Positions 17,851-27,077 of a DNA stretch of 64,000 nucleotides are shown in pieces. Made by a program: the position numbers and the translations under genes. Every line of letters begins with the position of its first letter. Positions within the stretch are counted from its first letter, which is position 1. Origin of the DNA: Acinetobacter sp. ANC 4558 (GTDB lineage Bacteria; Pseudomonadota; Gammaproteobacteria; Pseudomonadales; Moraxellaceae); the NCBI RefSeq assembly GCF_002135375.1, contig NZ_NEGH01000001.1, positions 363,442 to 427,441 of the forward strand, in the 5' to 3' direction. A model generated the notes under the pieces. The model searched no databases. It saw only the letters and a program-made list of their open reading frames with translations, and was not told where the DNA came from.

Positions 17851-18912
17851 TTATAAAGATTTTGCTAAATTTCCTTGAGGATAAATTGAGAGAATATAGT
17901 TTTGGAACTGTTGTACAGCTTTGGGATTATTTGAACGCTTTAAGTAATTTAAAACACTTTCTAAATAAGGTTCACTTGGTTGTATGTCATAGTTAATGCT
18001 TTTACTAAATTGAGCATATTGCTCTTTAACCAAGTTCGGATTTTCAGGAACAGCTCTAATATTCACTTGCATATCTTTAAAAACATAACGTAAACCGTCT
18101 AGACTACCTTTAAGTGGGACTGAGCCGTGGTTTTCATCTTCATATTGTGCATATTTATAACTTAAATGATTAAGTGGTTGTTCACTTAAATAATGATTTA
18201 ACCTTTGAATCCCATTAAAATGGTTATCTGTATTATTTTTAGGATCATCAGAACCTGTTTGTGTTAAGAAAAGTTTTTTATAGTGAAAGTCCTTACTTTT
18301 GGCATTTTGAAAACGTTTTAGCATGACTTCATTGTCCCACCAAATACTAGGATCGTGCACAATATAAGCTTGCATATTGCGGTGTCCATTTAACATATGA
18401 TTCAGCGCCGTGATTCCACCAAAAGAATGACCAATAAAGACATTTAAACCATTCGTACGATATTTTTTTTCAATATCTGGCATCAGTTCAGTCTCAAGAA
18501 AACTGAAGAAAGCTAAATTTCCACCAGTTTTTCCATCAATATTTCGACCATCTTTTGAATCTGCTTTTTGAACAGTTGGCGTAAGATCACGAGAACGATC
18601 CGTATTTACAATGCCAACTACAATCATTTCTGGAATTGCAGGATAAGGAGATTTAGATAATTTCTCTACGAAACCAGTTAAATAGTGAAAATTACTTTCA
18701 CCATCTAATAGATAGATAACGGGATAGTGCTGATTGGCATATTTTTCATAACTGGGAGGAAGATAGATTTGGATTTCTCTTTTTTCATCTAAAACAGATG
18801 AAGAAATATTGTGCATTTCACCAATATTAATGGGGCTTTGAGCTAAAGTATACGTTGAGATTTGTACTGTAATTAAGCCGAATGCTAGCCAAAGAGAAGC
18901 TTTTTTAAACAT
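17851..18912 (-). CDS. Secreted alpha/beta-hydrolase, putative siderophore esterase
   Basis: This 353-residue protein has a signal peptide (cleavage near TLA-QSP, residue 25) and an esterase D/Fes-IroE-like fold. Y-L-L-D-G-E-S-N is near residue 67, the nucleophile S163 lies in GHSFGG, and the likely catalytic H262 lies in ENHGSVP. Family members hydrolyse ferric enterobactin-type trilactones or other esters in the periplasm. The long upstream region contains a Fur-box-like sequence at 19208-19226, which would fit an iron-linked role, although it is almost 300 bp from the start. The assignment to siderophores is tentative; a general esterase is the alternative. Confidence 0.72.
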   Translation of the reverse strand: MFKKASLWLAFGLITVQISTYTLAQSPINIGEMHNISSSVLDEKREIQIYLPPSYEKYANQHYPVIYLLDGESNFHYLTGFVEKLSKSPYPAIPEMIVVGIVNTDRSRDLTPTVQKADSKDGRNIDGKTGGNLAFFSFLETELMPDIEKKYRTNGLNVFIGHSFGGITALNHMLNGHRNMQAYIVHDPSIWWDNEVMLKRFQNAKSKDFHYKKLFLTQTGSDDPKNNTDNHFNGIQRLNHYLSEQPLNHLSYKYAQYEDENHGSVPLKGSLDGLRYVFKDMQVNIRAVPENPNLVKEQYAQFSKSINYDIQPSEPYLESVLNYLKRSNNPKAVQQFQNYILSIYPQGNLAKSL

Positions 18913-19692
18913 AAAAGATGCCTATTATCAAGTAAGATGGGTGCTCACATTGAGCGTATTCAGTGCTTTTGAAGTAACCAATAAAATCAAAATTCTGATT
19001 TAGTGGCTGTGCTTATTCGTTTAAAAATAAAAATATATGACTAATTATTGATAAAGGTAGATTTCATCATCATGCGTTGTATTGTTTAATGATTCATTTG
19101 ATTTGGTAGCGTAAAATGTAAGAGAAGAATAATATGAATATTTGACCAATAGATGGATGTTGAAAAGCGGTAGGAATAAGGTAGACATTTCAGTTCATAA
19201 TAAAATCTGTAATGAGAATTATTATCTTTTATGTTTGATGTGAAAATCAATCTATATTTTGATGTTTTTAAAAATTTAATGATATAAATAAATTAATATT
19301 CAATCATTTATTGTAAAACGAATGTTAAAAAAGCAGAATTTTTTAGTGTAAATAGGGTAATGAAGAAAGTTCAAAACATCATTAAATTTAAAATTTGTTA
19401 TCTTAATAATCTCATGTTTTAATTTTTATTAGCACTATTTTGAATAAGCTTTATGTCTATTGTTATAAGTTTATTCTTAGAATGAATGATGAAGATATAG
19501 AAATATACTCTTTATGATATGATCTATACTTTAAATATATATTATTGAAAATATTGAGTTTATTTTAAATTAAGTATTAAAAACATGTATAAAATGGTGC
19601 AAATTAAAAGATAAGTATATCTACATTTGATATTTATCAAAGGATTATTAGCTCTATAAACTGAAGAAAATTTTGAATAGGTTATTTCTCCT
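18913..19692. other. 780-bp AT-rich intergenic region
   Basis: No gene is visible between the divergent esterase and the SsuA-like gene. Both promoters must lie here. The only recognisable element is the Fur-like site at 19208-19226. The rest is AT-rich with frequent stop codons in all frames. Confidence 0.6.
19208..19226. promoter_or_regulatory. Candidate Fur box
   Basis: TGTAATGAGAATTATTATC matches the 19-bp Fur consensus at 15 positions by my count. It is about 300 bp upstream of the esterase and 470 bp upstream of the SsuA-like gene, so which transcript it serves, if either, is unclear. Confidence 0.4.
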
Positions 19693-20673
19693 ATGAATAA
19701 GGTTATCAGTTTTAGTTTAATCGCTGTTTTAGGCAGTGGGCTAGCACTTTCTGGCTGTTCAAAACAGCAAAGTAGCGAAAAAGAAGCAGTTGCAGCAAAT
19801 GATATTAAGACACTTAATATTGGGTATCAAAAAGCTGCATTGAAGTTAATTGTTGCTAAGCAAAATCATCTTTTTGAAAAAGAATTTCCAAATGTTAAAA
19901 TTGAATGGAAAGAGTTTCCAGCAGGCCCTCAAACTTTAGAAGCGCTTTCTGTTAATTCAATTGATTTTGGTTATACGGGCGATGCACCTATTGTTTTTGC
20001 TTTATCTGCAGGTAAACAATTAAATTACTTAGGTTATGAACAAGCATCGAATCAAGCACATTCAATTTTACTGCCAACTGATAGTGGTATTAAAAGTCTT
20101 GCTGAATTGAAGCATAAACGTATTGCTTTAACTCGTGGATCAAGTGCACATAATTTCTTAGCAGAAGCCTTAAAAAAGGCAAATTTATCTTGGGATGATA
20201 TTGAGCCAATTTGGCTTTCGCCTTCAGATGCACGCGCTGCATTAGATAAAAAATCTATAGATGCATGGGCCGTTTGGGAACCGTACATCAGTGCAGCTGA
20301 AATTGACGGTAATGCCAAAATTTTGTTTGATTCTAAAGAATTGCCACCAACATATGGTTATTATTTAGCGCAACCGAGTTTTGTTAAAAATCATCCAAAT
20401 GATGCGAAAAAAGTACTTACTGTATTAAATGAAGCAGATGTTTGGATTAATTCACATAAAACAGAGGCCGCTGAAATTTTAGCAAAAAGCACTGGTTTAG
20501 ATGTTAAAATTGCTGAACAGGTGATTAGTAAGAAGCATGATCCAAATCCTGTCGCATTATTAACGCCTGAAGTTGTTCAATCTCAACAAAAAATTGCAGA
20601 TCTTTTTTATGGTCAAAAATTAATTCCAAATAACATTGAAGCACAAAAGTTTGTTTGGCAGCCAAATCCTTAA
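19693..20673 (+). CDS. Aliphatic sulfonate (SsuA/TauA-like) substrate-binding lipoprotein
   Basis: This 326-residue protein has a lipoprotein signal with lipobox L-S-G-C (C22) and a type 2 periplasmic binding fold of the SsuA/NMT1 family. Typical motifs are L-N-I-G-Y-Q-K at the start of the domain, V-N-S-I-D-F-G-Y-T-G-D-A-P-I, and W-A-V-W-E-P-Y near residue 195. Such proteins deliver sulfonates, taurine or related organosulfur compounds to an ABC importer. No permease, ATPase or monooxygenase gene is adjacent, so this is an orphan receptor that may share a transporter elsewhere. A strong terminator follows. Confidence 0.82.
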   Translation: MNKVISFSLIAVLGSGLALSGCSKQQSSEKEAVAANDIKTLNIGYQKAALKLIVAKQNHLFEKEFPNVKIEWKEFPAGPQTLEALSVNSIDFGYTGDAPIVFALSAGKQLNYLGYEQASNQAHSILLPTDSGIKSLAELKHKRIALTRGSSAHNFLAEALKKANLSWDDIEPIWLSPSDARAALDKKSIDAWAVWEPYISAAEIDGNAKILFDSKELPPTYGYYLAQPSFVKNHPNDAKKVLTVLNEADVWINSHKTEAAEILAKSTGLDVKIAEQVISKKHDPNPVALLTPEVVQSQQKIADLFYGQKLIPNNIEAQKFVWQPNP

Positions 20674-20689
20674 TTAATATTAACTTTAT

Positions 20690-20718
20690 AAAAAATCGTG
20701 GGATTTCCACGATTTTTT
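20690..20718 (+). terminator. Strong rho-independent terminator
   Basis: A 12-bp perfect stem pairs AAAAAATCGTGG (20690-20701) with CCACGATTTTTT (20707-20718) around a 5-nt loop. The T tract is part of the right arm. Confidence 0.92.
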
Positions 20719-21215
20719 GTTTTAAATGAGCATAAAAAATCAACTATTAATGCTCTAGTATGAGTTTTTAAAATAATGATATTTAGGATTATGGTGTATT
20801 GTTTAAAAGAGAGTTTTAGAATAAAAAATAATCTTTTTATACCAATAATTTTTAATAAGAGTCTCAAATTTAAGTATCAGTAAAATAAGATACGAATTAA
20901 TTTATTAGTTTTTTGATTAAAAAATAATCACTTGAATTGTAAAATTACAATATGAAATATTAATCCGAATCTATATGAATTTAATTTTTTTGAGAATAAA
21001 TCCTTTAAGTATCTATTTAATCTATATTTTTAAAATATAGAAGAACTTTAATAAACTTATTTTTTCTATTAATTTTAAATAATTAATCTAATAAACCTAT
21101 TTGAATTACATTTAAAAAAAACTAATATAATACTGTATTACGGTAATTGTGTATTATGATTATTCAGTAACTCAATCACTGCTTGACCTTAAATTTAATA
21201 TGGACGCACGCCTTT
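20719..21215. other. AT-rich upstream region of the 2-oxoacid dehydrogenase cluster
   Basis: About 500 bp hold no gene. Near the downstream end lies the dyad TAATACTGTATTA (21128-21140), followed by CGGTAATT. This is the likely promoter/operator zone for the cluster; the dyad is listed separately. Confidence 0.55.
21128..21140. promoter_or_regulatory. Dyad TAATAC-T-GTATTA, candidate GntR operator
   Basis: This 13-bp dyad is about 75 bp upstream of the first gene of the cluster. Its left half, TAATACTGT, recurs at 32600-32608, about 65 bp upstream of the cluster's own gntR gene. Both copies have a GTAATT a few bases to the right. A motif shared by the first gene and the regulator gene is what an autoregulated FCD-type GntR would need. 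Confidence 0.4.
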
Positions 21216-22676
21216 ATGGATATCAGCACATTTGGAATTTTTAAAAACTTATCTTTGATTCATGGGGAATGGGTTGCGTCAACAAATTCAAAAAAAATAG
21301 ACGTTTTAAATCCTGTTGATCAGTCACTCATTGCAACAATTCCTGCACTTGAGCCTGCACAAATTACTGCTGCAATTGAAAGTTCCGAACAGGCATTAGG
21401 CGCATGGAAAGCACATTCAGTAAAACAACGTTCTGATATTTTGAAAAAGTGGTATGCGTTAATTATTCAACATCAAGATGAACTTGCGACCATTATGACG
21501 GTTGAGCAAGGAAAACCTTTGCATGAAGCAAAAGGAGAAGTGAATTACGCAGCGAGTTTTATTGAATGGTTCGCTGAAGAGGGGCGTCGTATGAATGGTG
21601 ATACGATTCCTGCTGCAAGCAAAGATAAACGCATTATGACAAAACGTGAACCTGTTGGTGTGTGCGTTGCGATTACTCCTTGGAATTTTCCAGCAGCAAT
21701 GATTACACGAAAAGTTGCACCTGCATTGGTTGCAGGTTGTACTGTTGTTGTTAAACCTGCACAAGAAACACCTTTTACAGCTTTGGCATTGGGTTATTTA
21801 GCTGAGTTGGCTGGTGTTCCAAAAGGTGTGTTGAATATTGTGACAGGTAAATCAGCTGAAATTGTCCCTGTTATGACGCAAAGCCCAATTGTAAAAAAAC
21901 TGAGTTTTACAGGTTCAACGCCTGTTGGTGCAATGTTAATGGAGCAATCTGCACCGACATTAAAAAAATTATCGCTTGAATTAGGGGGAAATGCACCCTT
22001 AATCGTATTTAATGATGCCGATTTAGATTTAGCTGTTCAAGGTGTGATGGACAGTAAATTCCGTAATGCAGGTCAAACTTGTGTATGTAGCAATCGTATT
22101 TTCGTTCAAGCACAAATCTATGATGTATTTATTGCCAAACTAGCAGAAAAAATCACGGCACTTAAATTGGGGAATGGACTGACCGCAGGAACGGATATTG
22201 GTCCTTTAATCAATCAAAAAGCAATTAATAAAATTCAAGCTCACATTGCAGATGCACTATTGCATGGGGGCGAAATTGTAGTGGGTGGTCACCAGTCAGA
22301 CTTAGGTGGGAACTTCTTTGAACCCACTTTAATTAAAAATGCAACAGATGACATGCTGTGTTTTCGCGATGAAACTTTTGCACCATTAGCGCCAATTTTT
22401 AAATTTACCGATGATGCTGAAGTAGTTACACGTGCAAATCATACTGAATTTGGTCTGGCATCTTATATTTTTACAGAAAACTTAAATCGAAGTATTGCCG
22501 TATCAGAAGCTTTGGAATACGGCATGGTTGGTATAAATACAGGGCTAATTTCAACTGCTGAGGCACCATTTGGTGGTGTAAAAGCCTCAGGTTTGGGACG
22601 TGAAGGTTCTAAATATGGTTTAGATGAATACACCGAAATTAAATATATCTGTGTGGGTAATGTGGCAGCAATGTGA
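21216..22676 (+). CDS. NAD(P)-dependent succinate-semialdehyde dehydrogenase family (GabD-like)
   Basis: From ATG 21216 (MDISTFGIFKNLS) the protein has 486 residues, the size of GabD; the upstream ATG 21183 would add 11 residues without a family match. It has PWNFPAAMITRKVAPALVAGC, FTGSTPVG, the general base in LELGGNAP and the nucleophile cysteine in GQTCVCSN, all in the form typical of SSADH and related glutarate-semialdehyde dehydrogenases. As first gene of a cluster with SDRs and a 2-oxoacid dehydrogenase, it probably oxidises a short semialdehyde produced by this pathway rather than serving the GABA shunt. Confidence 0.82.
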   Translation: MDISTFGIFKNLSLIHGEWVASTNSKKIDVLNPVDQSLIATIPALEPAQITAAIESSEQALGAWKAHSVKQRSDILKKWYALIIQHQDELATIMTVEQGKPLHEAKGEVNYAASFIEWFAEEGRRMNGDTIPAASKDKRIMTKREPVGVCVAITPWNFPAAMITRKVAPALVAGCTVVVKPAQETPFTALALGYLAELAGVPKGVLNIVTGKSAEIVPVMTQSPIVKKLSFTGSTPVGAMLMEQSAPTLKKLSLELGGNAPLIVFNDADLDLAVQGVMDSKFRNAGQTCVCSNRIFVQAQIYDVFIAKLAEKITALKLGNGLTAGTDIGPLINQKAINKIQAHIADALLHGGEIVVGGHQSDLGGNFFEPTLIKNATDDMLCFRDETFAPLAPIFKFTDDAEVVTRANHTEFGLASYIFTENLNRSIAVSEALEYGMVGINTGLISTAEAPFGGVKASGLGREGSKYGLDEYTEIKYICVGNVAAM

Positions 22677-22760
22677 TCACGATGCAATAGAGCATTTGTA
22701 CGGCATATCGGTGTCTAAAGAATGCTTGTTAGCTTTCTGTATTGATATTCAAGGAATGAG

Positions 22761-23549
22761 ATGATGGAAAATATTCAATCTAAAACGCAATATTCAGGAA
22801 TTGCAGGAAAAACTGTTGTGGTGACGGGTGCAGCAGCTGGGATCGGCTTTTCTCTTTCTAAAGCTTTCGCTGAACAAGGTGCGAAAGTATTTATGATTGA
22901 TTTAAATGAAACAGCATTAACTGAAGCTACAGATGCATTAAAAGCGTATCAGGTATGTGGCTATGCTGCCAATGTGACAGACGATGAAGCAGTAAGAGCA
23001 GCCTTTGAGCGCTGTAAAAATCACTTTGGTCTGGTTGATGTATTGTTTAATAACGCAGGCATTTCACTCAATAAGCCATCATTAGAAATTAGCATGGCGG
23101 AATGGCGTCGCTGTGTAGACATTAATTTAAGTAGTTTATTTTTGTGTTCCCAAGAAGCTGCCAAGCAAATGCAACTACATGGTCGTGGCGCCATTATTAA
23201 TACAGCTTCAATCTGGGGACTCAATACTTCTGCTGAACGTACAGCATATTGCACGACTAAAGCGGGGGTTGTGGCAATGACGAAGTGTCTAGCGGCTGAA
23301 TGGGGGGCATTTGGCATTCGTGTTTTGGCGATTGGACCAGGATATACCCGTACAGCATTAGTGGAAAAATTACAGCAACAAAATACGCTTGATGTTGCCG
23401 ATCTTGAACGTCGTACACCATTAAATCGCTTGGCTGAGCCAGAAGAAATTGCAGAGTTAGGTCTATTTCTAGCTTCAGACGCAGCCAAATTCATGACTGG
23501 ACAAACTTATTTAATTGATGGGGGTTGGGATGCGAATGGGTTTCAGTAG
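22761..23549 (+). CDS. SDR-family oxidoreductase
   Basis: This is a 262-residue classical SDR. It has TGAAAGIG (TGxxxGxG) near residue 21, FNNAG near residue 93, and catalytic S, Y and K in TASIWGLNTSAERTAYCTTKAG (about residues 142-160). It ends in a D-G-G-W-D-A-N tail. The two adjacent ATGs at 22761 and 22764 are both possible; AAGGA at 22751-22755 suits the second slightly better. It lies between the GabD-like gene and the E1 gene and probably oxidises a hydroxy-acid or hydroxy-aldehyde intermediate. The substrate is not known. Confidence 0.82.
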   Translation: MMENIQSKTQYSGIAGKTVVVTGAAAGIGFSLSKAFAEQGAKVFMIDLNETALTEATDALKAYQVCGYAANVTDDEAVRAAFERCKNHFGLVDVLFNNAGISLNKPSLEISMAEWRRCVDINLSSLFLCSQEAAKQMQLHGRGAIINTASIWGLNTSAERTAYCTTKAGVVAMTKCLAAEWGAFGIRVLAIGPGYTRTALVEKLQQQNTLDVADLERRTPLNRLAEPEEIAELGLFLASDAAKFMTGQTYLIDGGWDANGFQ

Positions 23550-23597
23550 AAACGCGCATTTACCCACCATCAAGCTATATTGTAAAGGATAGACCGA

Positions 23598-25781
23598 ATG
23601 TCAAATCAGATTAATCTTCACCCCGCAAGTCCGTGGATTGAATTGCAAAGTACGCAAGAAGATTGGAACCAAGCAGATTCTAGTTTGCTAGAAAGTATGC
23701 TAACACAATTACATATTATTCGTGCTTTTGAAGAATCTGTACTTGAACTTGCAGGTGAGGGTTTAGTACACGGACCTGCCCATTCAAGTATTGGTCAAGA
23801 AGGTGGTGCAGTGGGTTCAATTATCTCACTGACAGCAGCTGATCAGGTTAATGGTTCACATCGTGGCCACCATCAGTTTTTAGCTAAGGCACTCACATAT
23901 TTACGTCCAAATGGAATCAAGCTTGGAAATGCATTCGGCACAGATATTCAAGATGTATTACAACGCACGCTGGCGGAAATTTTAGGTTTAGCGCAAGGTT
24001 TCTGTAAAGGTCGTGGCGGTTCAATGCATTTGCAGTGGATCGAAGCAGGTGCATTGGGTACGAATGCAATTGTGGGAGGTGGTGCACCTATGGCAGCGGG
24101 CGCAGCATGGGCACACCGTCATGCAGGAACAGATGCCATTGCAATTACTTATTTTGGCGATGGCGCAGTTAATATTGGTTCTGTATTAGAAACAATGAAT
24201 TTGGCTGCAGCGTGGAAATTACCAATTTGTTTCTTCATTGAAAATAACCGTTATGCGGTATCAACTTCAGTTGAAGAAGCCACTGCTGAAACACGATTAT
24301 CATCCCGTGGTTCAGCATTTAATATTCCGAGTTGGAAAGTAGATGGGATGGATCCATTGGCTGTGCATTTAACGATGCAACAGGCTTTACAGCATATGCG
24401 TGAGGGGAATGGCCCAACGATTGTTGAAGCTGATGTATACCGTTTTTTCCATCAAAATGGACCTTATCCAGGAAGTGCATTTGGTTATCGTAGTAAAGAA
24501 GAAGAGCAAGAATGGAAGGCACGAGATCCTATTGTATTGCTTGAACAAAAAATGCTTGAGCGTGGTTTATTAAGTTCAGAACAAGTCGTGAGCTTACGTC
24601 AACAGTGTCAAAGCGTTATGACACAAGCCATTGCTGAACTAACGGAACCTACCGAAAAAGGCAAACGCCGTATTCGCCCAGTACTTTGGCCTTCAGAAGA
24701 TTTTGTTGATGTTGGTATACGTGGTGATTTATCTGAAATCGCACATGCTGACACACAAGAAGAAATTGGATTTACCGAAAACTTAGTCAAAAGCAAATTT
24801 ATTGATGCCGTGGCACAAGTCATGAATCGTCGTATGGAAACAGACGATTCTATTGTGGTAATGGGTGAAGATATTCATCGTCTTAAAGGTGGAACCAATG
24901 GCGCAACAAAAGGCTTAAAAGAACGGTTTCCAAGTCGTACGTTGGGTACACCCATTAGCGAAAATGCGTTTATGGGACTCGGTGGTGGTATTGCTGTTGA
25001 TGGGCGTTTTAAACCTGTGGTTGAGTTTATGTACCCAGATTTCATGTGGGTTGCGGCTGACCAAGTATTTAATCAAATTGGTAAAGCAAGGCATATGTTT
25101 GGCGGGCAAAGTGATGTGCCTTTAGTGTTACGCACTAAAATTGCAATGGGAACGGGATATGGTTCGCAACACTCAATGGATCCAGCGGGTATTTTTGTAA
25201 CGAACCCAGGATGGCGCATTGTGGCGGCTTCTACGCCATTTGATTATATCGGACTGATGAATTTTGCTTTGGCGTGCAATGACCCCGTGTTAGTCATTGA
25301 ACATGTCGATTTATATAGTAAAAGTGGTTTAGTTCCAGAAAATAATCTCGACTATCAAATACCTTTTGGTCAAGCAGCAATACGTCGTGTAGGTCAAGCA
25401 GTCACTATTTTAACGTATTTATCGATGGTGGATCATAGTTTAGACGCAGTTGAGCAGACAGGTGTTGATGCTGAAGTCATCGATTTACGTTTCCTTGATC
25501 GAGCAAGTCTAGATTGGCAGACCATTGAAGCCAGTATTCGTAAAACCAACAATGTCTTGATTGTGGAGCAGGGTAATCAGGGTACTTCTTATGGGGGCTG
25601 GCTTGCAGATGAGTTACAACGACGCTGTTTTGACTGGCTAGATCAACCTATTCAGCGGGTACATGGTACAGAAGGTGCACCAAGTATTTCTAAAGTACTT
25701 GAACGTGCAGCAGCAGCACGTACTGAAGAGGTCGTAGAAGGCTTATATCAGGTGATGCGTGAAAAAGGCGAAGCGGTTTAA
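23598..25781 (+). CDS. 2-oxoacid dehydrogenase E1, fused alpha and beta subunits
   Basis: This 727-residue protein joins an E1-alpha half (about 1-370; thiamine diphosphate motif from G187-D188-G189 to E-N-N, and the G-P-A-H-S-S-I-G-Q-E-G-G entry motif) to an E1-beta half (about 385-727; VMGEDI, G-T-P-I-S-E, VEFMYPDF). Separate alpha and beta genes are usual in proteobacterial acetoin and branched-chain enzymes; fusion is seen in some 2-oxoisovalerate-type E1s. With the E2 and E3 genes directly downstream it forms a complete complex that decarboxylates a 2-oxoacid to an acyl-CoA. The substrate cannot be deduced. Confidence 0.88.
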   Translation: MSNQINLHPASPWIELQSTQEDWNQADSSLLESMLTQLHIIRAFEESVLELAGEGLVHGPAHSSIGQEGGAVGSIISLTAADQVNGSHRGHHQFLAKALTYLRPNGIKLGNAFGTDIQDVLQRTLAEILGLAQGFCKGRGGSMHLQWIEAGALGTNAIVGGGAPMAAGAAWAHRHAGTDAIAITYFGDGAVNIGSVLETMNLAAAWKLPICFFIENNRYAVSTSVEEATAETRLSSRGSAFNIPSWKVDGMDPLAVHLTMQQALQHMREGNGPTIVEADVYRFFHQNGPYPGSAFGYRSKEEEQEWKARDPIVLLEQKMLERGLLSSEQVVSLRQQCQSVMTQAIAELTEPTEKGKRRIRPVLWPSEDFVDVGIRGDLSEIAHADTQEEIGFTENLVKSKFIDAVAQVMNRRMETDDSIVVMGEDIHRLKGGTNGATKGLKERFPSRTLGTPISENAFMGLGGGIAVDGRFKPVVEFMYPDFMWVAADQVFNQIGKARHMFGGQSDVPLVLRTKIAMGTGYGSQHSMDPAGIFVTNPGWRIVAASTPFDYIGLMNFALACNDPVLVIEHVDLYSKSGLVPENNLDYQIPFGQAAIRRVGQAVTILTYLSMVDHSLDAVEQTGVDAEVIDLRFLDRASLDWQTIEASIRKTNNVLIVEQGNQGTSYGGWLADELQRRCFDWLDQPIQRVHGTEGAPSISKVLERAAAARTEEVVEGLYQVMREKGEAV

Positions 25782-25826
25782 CGAGTTTTATTGCAATTTA
25801 TTTAAATTTTAGTCAAAGGTTGCATC

Positions 25827-27065
25827 ATGTCGAAGTTGCTCCATATGCCAGAAGTTTTGGCAAATACTACTCATGCCACCATTAATCAGTGGTTAGTTGC
25901 TGAAGGTGATCATATTGTCATTGGTCAATGTATTGCAGAAGTTGAAACAGATAAAGCAGTGGTTGAATTGATTGCTGAACAAGAAGGTTTAATTAGTCTA
26001 CTTATTGCCAAAGCAGGCGATGAAGTTGAAGTTGGTACAGCAATTTTACAATTAAATGGCGATGGTCAGATTGAAGCTACAGCAGCTCAAACGAATATTA
26101 CACATTCTATTAGTGATACAACATCAGCTAATCGAGTAGTAACAGAAGCGTCAACGGTGGGTTTGCACAATCACGATCAAGGTGAACGAGTTTTTGCTTC
26201 ACCGCTTGCAAAACGTTTAGCAAAGCAAAATCAATTAAATTTAGCAGACTTGACGGGCAGTGGTCCTCATGGGCGAATTGTAAAACGGGATATTGATTTA
26301 GCTCTTGAACAAGCAATTGCTCATGTTGTCGCAAATCAAACAACAATGGTAGAAAATTCTAAAGTATTACCAGTGGCGCATCTTGCGGAGTATGAAGAAA
26401 TCCCACTGAGTAATATGCGTAAAACGATTGCACGCCGTTTGAGTGAAAGTAAATCGACAGTGCCACATTTTTATTTAAATGTGGAATGTCATGTCGATGC
26501 TTTATTGACGATTCGTCAGCAAATTAATGCCATTGCAGCAGAAAAAATATCGGTCAATGACATGATTATTAAAGCAGTTGGATTGGCATCGGTTCAAGTT
26601 CCTGCAATGAATGCATGTTGGGCAGAAACAGCTATTCATCAATATCACCATGTGGATATTAGTGTTGCCGTTGCGACCGAAAAAGGGTTATTGACCCCAG
26701 TGATTAAAAAAGCAGAAACCAAGTCATTGTCAACCATTCATCGTGAAATTGCTGAATTGGCTGAATTGGCGCGTACTGGGAAATTAACTCCTGATCAATA
26801 TCAGGGGGGAAGTTTCAGTATTAGCAATTTGGGAATGTTTGGTGTATCTGATTTTAATGCCATCATTAACCCTCCACAAGCAGGTATTTTGGCGGTAGGT
26901 GCAATTCAGAAAAAGCCAATTGTCGTTCAAGATGCGCTTGAGATCGGTTCTGTACTTCGTTGTAGCTTATCTGCGGATCATCGTGTTGTGGATGGTGCCG
27001 TAGCAGCTCAATGGCTGGCAGCTTTCCAACAGTTGATCGAAGATCCACTGAAACTATTAATTTAG
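25827..27065 (+). CDS. 2-oxoacid dehydrogenase E2, dihydrolipoyl acyltransferase
   Basis: This 412-residue E2 has one lipoyl domain (residues 1-78, lipoylated K43 in VETDKA) and a peripheral-subunit-binding domain near residues 125-160 (ASPLAKRLAKQ...GSGPHGRIVKRDI). The catalytic domain (about 190-412) has the active-site motif S-A-D-H-R-V-V-D-G. It follows the fused E1 by 45 bp and precedes the E3 gene by 12 bp, so the three form an operon. It transfers the acyl group from lipoamide to CoA. The acyl group is unknown; acetoin, branched-chain and other 2-oxoacid E2s share this layout. Confidence 0.88.
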   Translation: MSKLLHMPEVLANTTHATINQWLVAEGDHIVIGQCIAEVETDKAVVELIAEQEGLISLLIAKAGDEVEVGTAILQLNGDGQIEATAAQTNITHSISDTTSANRVVTEASTVGLHNHDQGERVFASPLAKRLAKQNQLNLADLTGSGPHGRIVKRDIDLALEQAIAHVVANQTTMVENSKVLPVAHLAEYEEIPLSNMRKTIARRLSESKSTVPHFYLNVECHVDALLTIRQQINAIAAEKISVNDMIIKAVGLASVQVPAMNACWAETAIHQYHHVDISVAVATEKGLLTPVIKKAETKSLSTIHREIAELAELARTGKLTPDQYQGGSFSISNLGMFGVSDFNAIINPPQAGILAVGAIQKKPIVVQDALEIGSVLRCSLSADHRVVDGAVAAQWLAAFQQLIEDPLKLLI

Positions 27066-27077
27066 TGAGGAAAGCTC

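Noticed and set aside
23021..23494. 157-codon minus-strand frame inside the SDR gene
   Set aside because: Antisense shadow of a clear SDR; no start signal.
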